In this document: piece by piece, positions 8,104 to 14,459 of the stretch | Layout: each line of letters opens with the position of its first letter | Position numbering within the stretch: position 1 is the stretch's first letter | Source of the DNA: Planctomycetaceae bacterium UBA4655 | Lineage (GTDB): Bacteria > Planctomycetota > Planctomycetia > Pirellulales > UBA1268 | Assembly: GCA_002405515.1 (NCBI GenBank) | Contig: DHLZ01000004.1 | Location: 1 to 24,418, forward strand | Direction of reading: 5' to 3' | Length of the DNA stretch: 24,418 bases | Notes under the pieces: generated by a model | The model's database searches: none | What the model was told of the DNA's origin: nothing | The model's input: only the letters and a program-made list of their open reading frames with translations | Position numbers and translations under genes: made by a program

Positions 8104-10173
8104 TCATCGCAACACCGCGCCGCACGACTCCCTGGCCGCGGCCACCGCGGAGTCGATGATGCGACGCGTCTCGTCGCCCGAGAGCGTGCCGGCATCGCTT
8201 CGCAGCCGGACCGAGACGAGCAGGCTCTTCTTGCCGGGGCCGAGCCGTTCCGCGTCGGACCAGACCTGCTCGAGGTTCAGCCGCTCGAGGAGGCCGCCCG
8301 CCGCCCGGGAAATCGCCGAGGCAACCGCGGACCACGGCACCGAGTCGTCCACGACGAGGTTGAGATCGCGATCGACCGCCTGGAACTCGCTCGGCCGCAC
8401 GATGGCCACTTCACGGCCGACCTCCGCGTCGACCCGGTCGATCAGAAGCTCCGCGGCCGCCACCGGGCCGGCGAGCCCGAACCGTTCGAGCTGCCCCCGC
8501 GAGACCTCGCCGAGGATTCCCACCCGCACCGGCGCGGCATCGGGCCCCGGGACGACGATCTCGGCCGCACGTCCCGCTTCGAAGAGCGGATCGCCGCCGT
8601 TGGCCGCGACCGCCGCGTAGCGGACGGCCGTCGTGCCGGAGCCGTGGCCGGAGGGATCGAAGCCGAGTCGCCGCAGCACGGCCTCGACGACACCCTTCAC
8701 GTCCGCGTAGCCACCTCCGAGCACCATCGCCGCGGCGAGGGGCTCTTCCGGCAGCGTGCCGGGTTCGCCGCCGGGCAGGTAGAGCCGCGCGATCTCGAAC
8801 AGGTCGCCGTGGGGCGAGCCGGCGGCTGCGTTCGTGCCGCGCGACTCGAGCAGGCTCGGCAGGAGCGTGCGACGGAGCCGGGCGGCTCCTCGCACGAGCG
8901 CGGGCTGGATCGTGAGGGCCGGGCGGTCGCTCCAGCCCGCGGACACCAGGTCGAGCGTCTCGCTCACGACGCTCCTCGTCATCGCCTCGCACAGTCCGCA
9001 GGCGACGAGCACCTCTCCGGTCCGCGCGACGGCGAGATCGCGGCTCGACACCTCCACCGGCCGCGACGGGATCGGCACGTCTTCCGGCACGTGGTCGTAT
9101 CCCTCGATGCGGGCGATCTCCTCGACGAGATCGATCTCGCGGGCCGTGTCGCGCCTCCACGAGGGAGACCGCCAGGACGTGCCGGCGGCCGACGCGGCCA
9201 GTTCATGGAATCCGAGCGAGTGGAGGATCGCCTTTCGACGCTCCGGGGCCACGTCGACGCCGAGCACCCTTCGAACGGCGTCGTCCGCGAGGTGGATCTC
9301 GGCACGCGAGCCCTGGAGTGACCCGGCCTCGGCGACGCCGCTGTCGAGGCGGCCGCCGGCAAGCTCCAGGATCATCGCGGCGGCGCGGCGGCCCGCCCAA
9401 TCCACGGCGGCCGGATCGGGGCCCCGTTCGAAACGGTAGGAGCTGTCGCTCATGAGCGACAGCGAACGGGCCGCGGCCCGCACGGCGAGCGGGTGGAACT
9501 GTGCCGATTCGAGCAGCAGCTCGGTGGTGTCGCCGGAGATCTCGCTGTCGGCCCCTCCCATGACGCCGGCGAGCGCGACCGGCCGCTCCGCGTCGGCGAT
9601 CACGCACATCCGCCCGTCGAGTTCGTACTGCCTGTGGTTGATCGCCTCGAAGGGCTCGCCCGGATTCGCCGGCCGCACGACGATCCGCCCGCCCCGGATC
9701 TTCGCGAGATCGAACGCATGGAGCGGCTGTCCGCACTCCATCATCACGTAGTTCGTCACGTCGACGACGTTGTTCACGCTCGCGATGCCGATCGTCGCGA
9801 GCCGATCGACGAGCCACTTCGGGCTCGGGCCCACTCGGATGCCCCGGATCACCCTCGCCTGGTAGTAGGGGCAGATCGTCGTATCGACGATCGCGATCGA
9901 GACGCTGTCGGCGACCGGCCCGCCCGTCGCCGCGGCCACCGGCTCCGGCACGTGGAGCGGCGTCGAGAAGATCGCCGAGGCCTCACGGGCGATGCCGACG
10001 TGGCCGAGGCAGTCGGGGCGGTTGCTCGTGACCTCCAGCTCGATCGCCGTGTCGTCGCCCACTCGCCGGGTCGATTCGTGGTTGAGCCCGGCCATCGCGA
10101 GGCGTTCCGCGAGCGTGTCGGCCGGCACGGAGAGCCGCACGTAGTCCGAGAGCCACGCCAGCGACACGATCAT
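8104..10173 (-). CDS. pheT: Phenylalanine--tRNA ligase beta subunit
   Basis: This is a 689-aa protein, the beta subunit of the (alpha beta)2 class II PheRS. The sequence shows the N-terminal WLSDYV start, the B3/B4-type core (IELEVTSNRPDCLGHVGIAREAS, VNNVVDVTNYVMMECGQPLHAFD, ALAGVMGGADSEI, SDSSYRFERGPDP), the B5 region (EIDLVEEIARIEGYDHVPE) and a C-terminal ferredoxin-like anticodon-binding domain beginning near FQAVDRDLNLVV. The protein goes straight from about residue 36 to the ELEVTSNR motif. It therefore lacks the roughly 110-residue tRNA-binding OB-fold insertion present in E. coli PheT (about 795 aa). The ATG overlaps the pheS stop as ATGA (10170-10173), implying translational coupling. 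The C-terminal end lies 40 nt from a convergent gene. Confidence 0.97.
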   Translation of the reverse strand: MIVSLAWLSDYVRLSVPADTLAERLAMAGLNHESTRRVGDDTAIELEVTSNRPDCLGHVGIAREASAIFSTPLHVPEPVAAATGGPVADSVSIAIVDTTICPYYQARVIRGIRVGPSPKWLVDRLATIGIASVNNVVDVTNYVMMECGQPLHAFDLAKIRGGRIVVRPANPGEPFEAINHRQYELDGRMCVIADAERPVALAGVMGGADSEISGDTTELLLESAQFHPLAVRAAARSLSLMSDSSYRFERGPDPAAVDWAGRRAAAMILELAGGRLDSGVAEAGSLQGSRAEIHLADDAVRRVLGVDVAPERRKAILHSLGFHELAASAAGTSWRSPSWRRDTAREIDLVEEIARIEGYDHVPEDVPIPSRPVEVSSRDLAVARTGEVLVACGLCEAMTRSVVSETLDLVSAGWSDRPALTIQPALVRGAARLRRTLLPSLLESRGTNAAAGSPHGDLFEIARLYLPGGEPGTLPEEPLAAAMVLGGGYADVKGVVEAVLRRLGFDPSGHGSGTTAVRYAAVAANGGDPLFEAGRAAEIVVPGPDAAPVRVGILGEVSRGQLERFGLAGPVAAAELLIDRVDAEVGREVAIVRPSEFQAVDRDLNLVVDDSVPWSAVASAISRAAGGLLERLNLEQVWSDAERLGPGKKSLLVSVRLRSDAGTLSGDETRRIIDSAVAAARESCGAVLR

Positions 10174-11264
10174 CGGAACTGCTCCAGGAACCGCACGTCG
10201 TTGCGGTAGAAGTCGCGGATGTCGGCCACGCCGTGCCGCCGGGCCGCGATCCTCTCGACGCCGAGGCCGAAGGCGAAGCCCGAGACCTGCTCGGGGTCGT
10301 AGCCGACGGCGGCGAGCACCGCCGGATCGACCATCCCGGCGCCGCCCATCTCGACCCAGCGTCCGCCCCACTCCATGTCGACCTCCACGCTCGGCTCCGT
10401 GAACGGGAAGAACGACGGGCGGAAGCGGACGTGCACGTCGCCGCCGAGGAAGCTCGACGCGAAGAACCGCAGCACGCTCTTGAGGTGGGCCATGGTCGTG
10501 CCTCGCTCCACGCAGAGCCCCTCGACCTGGTGGAACATCGGGTAGTGGGTGGCGTCGGCCGTGTCGGGCCGATAGACCCGGCCGAGCGAGATGATCCGCA
10601 GCGGCGGCTTCCTCGCCTCCATGACGCGGATCTGCACGGTGCTCGTCTGCGATCGCAGCAGGAGCGGAGAGTGACCCTTCGCGACCGCGAGGTAGAAGTT
10701 GTCGAGGGGGTCGCGGGCCGGATGCTCCGGCGGGATCGCGAGCGCGTCGAAGTTGTGCCACTGGTCCTCGACCTCGGGTCCCTCGACGCTCTCGAAGCCG
10801 AGCCGCCCCATGATCTGCTGCACACGGCGGATGGTGAGCGTGATCGGATGGTGGCGTCCGAGCCGCCTGGCCACGCCCGGCAGCGTGACGTCGATCGGCG
10901 GAAGGCCTCGGGCGGCTCCGGCGAGCCTCGCCTCCGCGGCCTCGAAGCAGGCCGCAAGAGCCTGCTTCAGCTCGTTGAATCGTCGGCCACCGGCCGGCTT
11001 GTCGGCGGCCCCGAGCTGACCGAGCAGTTTCTGCACGGCCTTCAGTCGCCCCGACTTGGCACCGAGAAACTCGATCCTCGCCGACTCGAGCGAGGAAGCA
11101 TCCGCCGCCGCGGACATGGCAGCGGCGGCTTCGGCGAGCAGCCGCTCGACTTCCACGGTGAACGTTCGCGCGGCGTCACGCGCGGCTGTTCCCTCGCCGG
11201 TCTTTTCCCGAGCGGCGTCTCTTTCAGCGGCGTTCTTGTCGGCGGTGTTGTCGTCGTGAGCCAC
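10170..11264 (-). CDS. pheS: Phenylalanine--tRNA ligase alpha subunit
   Basis: This is a 364-aa catalytic subunit that activates phenylalanine and charges tRNA-Phe with PheT. Visible motifs are the N-terminal coiled-coil region, RRLGRHHPITLTIRRVQQIM, the GPEVEDQWHNFDAL stretch, the class II motif 2 region with THYPMFHQVEG, and motif 3 GFAFGLGVERIAARRHGV. The start is a GTG (11262-11264) with a GAGG about 10 nt upstream. It gives an unusual hydrophilic Asp/Lys/Glu/Ala-rich N-terminal extension of about 34 residues compared with E. coli; a downstream in-frame GTG would remove it. The gene overlaps pheT by 4 nt and follows rplT after a 51-nt spacer that carries a short tandem duplication. Confidence 0.97.
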   Translation of the reverse strand: MAHDDNTADKNAAERDAAREKTGEGTAARDAARTFTVEVERLLAEAAAAMSAAADASSLESARIEFLGAKSGRLKAVQKLLGQLGAADKPAGGRRFNELKQALAACFEAAEARLAGAARGLPPIDVTLPGVARRLGRHHPITLTIRRVQQIMGRLGFESVEGPEVEDQWHNFDALAIPPEHPARDPLDNFYLAVAKGHSPLLLRSQTSTVQIRVMEARKPPLRIISLGRVYRPDTADATHYPMFHQVEGLCVERGTTMAHLKSVLRFFASSFLGGDVHVRFRPSFFPFTEPSVEVDMEWGGRWVEMGGAGMVDPAVLAAVGYDPEQVSGFAFGLGVERIAARRHGVADIRDFYRNDVRFLEQFR

Positions 11265-11284
11265 AGGCCTGCAGCCTCGCGGGG

Positions 11285-11308
11285 CCAGAAGCCGGCCCAG
11301 AAGCCGGA
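11285..11308. repeat. 12-bp tandem duplication in the rplT-pheS spacer
   Basis: CCAGAAGCCGGC (11285-11296) is followed directly by CCAGAAGCCGGA (11297-11308), 11 of 12 bases identical. It lies wholly within the 51-nt spacer upstream of pheS. Confidence 0.75.
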
Positions 11309-11315
11309 GATGGCA

Positions 11316-11693
11316 TCAGGCCACGGTCGCCGGCGCCGGCAGACCGAGCGCCTTCCGCACCTGCTCGACGACTGCATCGAAGCCGGTCGGATCGTAGACG
11401 GCCATCTGCGCGAGCGTGCGACGGTCGAGTTCGGAGCCGATCTTCTCGAGCCCGGCGATGAACTGGCTGTAGCGGATGCCCCGCTCACGGACGGCGGCGT
11501 TGATCCGCACGATCCAGAGCCGACGGAAGTCTCGCTTCTTTCGCCGACGGTCGCGGCGGGCGAAAACACCGGCGCGGATGATCGATTCCTTCGCCGTGCG
11601 GAGGAGGCGTCGGCGGCCGCCGACAGACCCCTTCACCCGCTTGAACAGCCGCTTCTTGGCACGCAGCCGGGGGACGACGCTCTTCGTACGCAT
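11316..11693 (-). CDS. rplT: 50S ribosomal protein L20
   Basis: This is a 125-aa protein matching bacterial L20. The basic N-terminal helix region is followed by RTAKESIIRAGVFARRDRRR, RDFRRLWIVRINAAVRERG, YSQFIAGLEK and LDRRTLAQMAVYDP. L20 binds 23S rRNA early in 50S assembly and in some bacteria also represses its own operon by binding the leader RNA. The N-terminus differs from the common MARVKRG start (here MRTKSVVPRLRAKK). The ATG has a GGAAAG ribosome-binding site 8 nt upstream. Position in the infC-rpmI-rplT-pheS-pheT order is classical. Confidence 0.97.
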   Translation of the reverse strand: MRTKSVVPRLRAKKRLFKRVKGSVGGRRRLLRTAKESIIRAGVFARRDRRRKKRDFRRLWIVRINAAVRERGIRYSQFIAGLEKIGSELDRRTLAQMAVYDPTGFDAVVEQVRKALGLPAPATVA

Positions 11694-11739
11694 GGTTCAG
11701 TCTTTCCGTAGGTTTTTGATTCTTGCTGGTTGAGCGGTG

Positions 11740-11773
11740 TTGGTGGCGATCAGTAGTTGGTGGCGATCAGTAG
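11740..11773. repeat. 17-bp perfect tandem duplication at the rpmI 3' end
   Basis: Two identical 17-bp copies abut (11740-11756 and 11757-11773; sequence TTGGTGGCGATCAGTAG on the plus strand). The right-hand copy overlaps the last codons and the TGA stop of rpmI; the other lies in the rpmI-rplT spacer. The duplication therefore leaves the rpmI reading frame intact. Confidence 0.9.
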
Positions 11774-11970
11774 CTATACGGGCCGAGCGCCTCGGCGATC
11801 TTCGCCGTATCGACGGGGGCGAGCACGCGGGTGCCTCGGAGGCTGCGTCGTCTCTTTGCCGTGAGCCGCACCTGGAGATGGCTCGTGCCAGCCTGGCGGT
11901 GCTTCACCTTTCCGTTGGCGGTCAGACGGAAACGCTTTTTCACTCCCTTGTGGGTCTTCTGCTTCGGCAC
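11767..11970 (-). CDS. rpmI: 50S ribosomal protein L35
   Basis: This is a 67-aa, strongly basic protein with the L35 signature PKQKTHKGVKKRFRLTANGKV near the N-terminus and the KRRRSLRGT segment in the middle, of normal family length. The start codon is GTG (11968-11970), supported by GAGGAG 7 nt upstream on the minus strand. It sits between infC and rplT, the usual order. Tandem duplications lie on both sides: the 15-bp one upstream in the leader spacer and the 17-bp one across its stop codon. Confidence 0.97.
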   Translation of the reverse strand: MPKQKTHKGVKKRFRLTANGKVKHRQAGTSHLQVRLTAKRRRSLRGTRVLAPVDTAKIAEALGPYSY

Positions 11971-11983
11971 GGGACGGCTCCTC

Positions 11984-12013
11984 GGTAGCTGAATCTGTGG
12001 TAGCTGAATCTGT
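11984..12013. repeat. 15-bp perfect tandem duplication in the infC-rpmI spacer
   Basis: GGTAGCTGAATCTGT occurs twice without a gap (11984-11998 and 11999-12013) in the 82-nt spacer between the infC stop and the rpmI start. The sequence is unrelated to the other duplications in this cluster. Confidence 0.9.
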
Positions 12014-12052
12014 ATCTGTCGTGTCTGGCGGTCTTATTCGTTGGCGATCACT

Positions 12053-12553
12053 CTATCTCGGGGACAGCGTGCACACCAGACGGCGGCCCATTTGCTGCGG
12101 TGGGGCCTCGACTTTTCCCACCGGCTCGAGCTGCACGAGGATGTTTTTCATCACCCTCTGGCCCTCGTCGATGTGGGCGAGCTCGCGGCCGCGGAACACG
12201 ACCGAAACGATCACCTTGTCCTTGTGTTGCAGGAACCCTTTGGCCTGGTTCACCTTGAACTCGATGTCGTGATCGCCCGTCTTGGGCCGCAGCCGGATCT
12301 CCTTGATCTTCGTGTGGTGGACGTGGGTCTTGTGCTGTTTCTTCTTCTGCTGGTACTTGAATTTGCCGAAGTCCATGATCCGGCAGACCGGCGGAGACTC
12401 GTTCGGCGCCACCTCGACGAGATCGAGGCCTGCCTCACGGGCCCTCTCGAGCGCTTCGATCGTCGGGATCACTCCCAACTGGGCGCCTTCATCGGAAATC
12501 ACCCTCACCGGTGAGATCCGGATCTGCTCGTTGATGCGATGCTGCTTCTCGAT
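12053..12553 (-). CDS. infC: Translation initiation factor IF-3, with an ATC start codon
   Basis: This is a 166-aa protein with both IF3 domains. The N-terminal domain includes RINEQIRISPVRVI, GAQLGV, ARE-AGLDLVEVAP and CRIMDFGKFKYQQ; the C-terminal domain includes KEIRLRPKTGDHDIEFKV, KVIVSVVFRGRE and a terminal QQMGRRLVCTLSP-like region. IF3 binds the 30S subunit and rejects non-canonical start codons. No ATG, GTG or TTG lies between the in-frame TGA (12557-12559) and the conserved RINEQI motif. The first usable codon is ATC at 12551-12553, giving I/M-EKQH-RINEQI, with GGAG 9 nt upstream. The GTG at 12506-12508 would delete the conserved N-terminus. An ATC start fits the known autoregulation of infC through rare start codons. 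A promoter candidate lies about 158-187 nt upstream. Confidence 0.95.
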   Translation of the reverse strand: MEKQHRINEQIRISPVRVISDEGAQLGVIPTIEALERAREAGLDLVEVAPNESPPVCRIMDFGKFKYQQKKKQHKTHVHHTKIKEIRLRPKTGDHDIEFKVNQAKGFLQHKDKVIVSVVFRGRELAHIDEGQRVMKNILVQLEPVGKVEAPPQQMGRRLVCTLSPR

Positions 12554-12585
12554 GGCTCACGACTCCGGTGGATCACGACTCCGGT
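12554..12585. repeat. 16-bp tandem duplication covering the infC Shine-Dalgarno
   Basis: On the minus strand ACCGGAGTCGTGATCC (12585-12570) is followed directly by ACCGGAGTCGTGAGCC (12569-12554), 15 of 16 identical. The ATC start codon comes immediately after. Each copy contains GGAG, so two potential ribosome-binding sites are spaced 16 nt apart; the proximal one has suitable spacing. The in-frame TGA that bounds the infC start lies inside the proximal copy. Confidence 0.85.
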
Positions 12586-12710
12586 CGACGACGACGGGAA
12601 TCCACGGGCTGGATCCGCGTCGCGCTCCGTCGGCCGAGGAACCGAGTCACCAGGATATCGGCCGGCCTCCCATGGAAATACCGCGAGTGGGCACCGCTGG
12701 AGCGACCTTT

Positions 12711-12740
12711 ACTATCCTCTCGGGCACGGGGGTACGTCAA
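12711..12740 (-). promoter_or_regulatory. Candidate sigma-70 promoter for the infC operon
   Basis: Read on the minus strand, TTGACG (12740-12735, 5 of 6 to consensus) is followed after 18 nt by GATAGT (12716-12711, 4 of 6). The -35 hexamer overlaps the TGA stop of the upstream gene (12737-12739). Transcription would start near 12704 and leave an infC leader of about 150 nt, long enough for RNA-level control. No clear hairpin-plus-T-tract attenuator was found in that leader. Confidence 0.5.
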
Positions 12741-14230
12741 GGTGCGGGCCCCGTTTTCGGGTTCAAACCGGCGACGAAATCGGCATCCGCCCGTCCGAAC
12801 CTGTCGGCGAATCGGCGCTCGACGGCGAAAGTCACGGTCGTTCGGCTCCTTCGACCATCCTCGACGAGCCGATCCTCGACGAGATAATGCCGCCATTCCA
12901 GCGGCGTCCCGTCGGTCGCGCCCTCGGACACGACCCGCAGCACCCTCATGGGCGACTTCGCGGCGGGGAGCTCTTCGGAGGCGGTGAACCGCCCCAGCCG
13001 TCCCCCGAGCGACCGCTCGATGTCCTGGCGGAAGTCTTCGATCGGCATGCCCGCTTCGCCAGGCGGCAGCGGCGAAACCGTGCACTCCGCGAGGAGAGCC
13101 CCCTCGTCCACCAATCGGAGCACCAGGCCGCGGGAATCGTTCGCGACGGCCCGCCAACGGGCGTCGTGAACGACCGCGAAGCGTCGATCCGGATCCTCGA
13201 AACGGAGCAAGCGCGGGCTTCCCCGGGACTCGCCGCCGAGCAGGCGGGCCCAGGCCTCTTCCATTCCCCTCGGCACCGCGGCGTCGACCGTCGGAGCCGC
13301 CTGGGACCCTGCGGCCGGCCGGCGGGCCATCTGGAAACTCGCCTCGCACTCGAACCCGGGCGAAACATGTCCCGCCAGCCGTTTTTCGCGGAGCCGAACG
13401 ACCCCGCTTTTCACCCGCCGGCCGTCGGCGTCGAGCTCGTAGCTGCCGTCCACCCGGATCGTCGTGGGGACACCGTCCACGGCCCCATGCACGGTGCCAG
13501 AGACGATCAGTTTTTTCCCACCGTCCGGTTCGGCGGCCGGTTCCACCCGTGCGAGGAGAGGACCGCCCTTCGACGAATCGGGTGGGGCGCCGGCCGAATC
13601 GGCCGGCGGTTCGTCCACGGGCCGGCCGACCGTGTCGATCGCGAGCAGGGCCGCAACGAGTTCGGCCGACGGCCGCCATTCCGCCGAGCCCGCGTCGGTT
13701 GGCGGCAGGAGCCGGTCGAGGAGCAACGGGTCGAACGCGATGGCGAGCAGTTCCGCCTGCTCGCGGGTGAGCAGGGCGTCGGGGGCGAAATGCGTCACCG
13801 TCGGCGAACTGGCGACGATGAGCGTGCTGGTCGCCGGGTCGAGCGACCGTCGGGTGCCGACACCATCGATCGTCAATTCCGAAGCGGCCGAGAAAAAATG
13901 CCTGACACCGCGGGCGTCGTGCGGGGGAGCGGCCTCCGCGGCAGCGTCTGGACTGGCGGCAGCGAGGCCTTCGAGGAAGTCGAGCCGGGCCGCCGCCGTG
14001 AACGCCCGACGGACCTCGCCGGAGTCGTCGCCCGTCGGGGCGAAGAGTTCTCCCCGGGCGTCCATCTTCACGCGAACCCGCTCCCGGGGGCCGAGCGGCG
14101 CCGGCGGGTCATTTCCGTCGGCTGCGGGCAGCGACGTCACCAGGCCGCACGCGAGCACGAGGCCGAGGGCCGCCCGCCGCAGAGAATCGGTCGGCCCCGC
14201 CGTGCCGGGCCCGCGTATCGCTGGTTCCAT
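12737..14230 (-). CDS. Exported protein of unknown function (497 aa)
   Basis: I do not recognise a family. The chosen ATG (14228-14230) opens a typical signal peptide: a basic stretch (SLRR), a hydrophobic core AALGLVLACGLVTS and an LPAADG cleavage-type junction near residue 36. The frame stays open upstream to a GTG at 14377, but that extra 49-residue segment is Pro/Arg-rich and would bury the signal peptide. No strong ribosome-binding site precedes either start. The mature part includes an ELTIDGVGTRRSLDP segment, a TVHGAVDGVPTTIRVDGSYELD stretch suggesting a beta-rich domain, and a C-terminal alpha/beta domain with RFAVVHDARWRAV and RSRTTVTFAVERRFADRFG. No catalytic motif is evident. It precedes infC by 183 nt and has its own codon bias match with the neighbours; a shared role with translation is not implied. 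Confidence 0.75.
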   Translation of the reverse strand: MEPAIRGPGTAGPTDSLRRAALGLVLACGLVTSLPAADGNDPPAPLGPRERVRVKMDARGELFAPTGDDSGEVRRAFTAAARLDFLEGLAAASPDAAAEAAPPHDARGVRHFFSAASELTIDGVGTRRSLDPATSTLIVASSPTVTHFAPDALLTREQAELLAIAFDPLLLDRLLPPTDAGSAEWRPSAELVAALLAIDTVGRPVDEPPADSAGAPPDSSKGGPLLARVEPAAEPDGGKKLIVSGTVHGAVDGVPTTIRVDGSYELDADGRRVKSGVVRLREKRLAGHVSPGFECEASFQMARRPAAGSQAAPTVDAAVPRGMEEAWARLLGGESRGSPRLLRFEDPDRRFAVVHDARWRAVANDSRGLVLRLVDEGALLAECTVSPLPPGEAGMPIEDFRQDIERSLGGRLGRFTASEELPAAKSPMRVLRVVSEGATDGTPLEWRHYLVEDRLVEDGRRSRTTVTFAVERRFADRFGRADADFVAGLNPKTGPAP

Positions 14231-14459
14231 GGGAAGAGAAATCGGCTTTTCGAGCCCCCCGTACCAAGTGTCCACGGGAGAAATCCGGGAAGGATGGGGG
14301 GTTCGGGCGGGGTGTTCGGGCCGGTTGGGCGGGCGTCGAGAAAAAAACTGAAGCCCGTCGCGTCGCGGCAGAACCACTCCCGGAGGAGCTGCGTATAACT
14401 TGGCGTTCGCGAGGCGGTCTGGGGATCACGGACGTCCACTGGCGACTCGGAGGTGAGCC

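Noticed and set aside
12506..12508. GTG as the infC start
   Set aside because: It would remove the conserved RINEQI segment of IF3, whereas ATC with a well-spaced GGAG keeps it.
12551..12560. A frameshift or broken infC explaining the missing ATG
   Set aside because: The frame is intact, the motif order complete, and non-canonical infC starts are a known feature.
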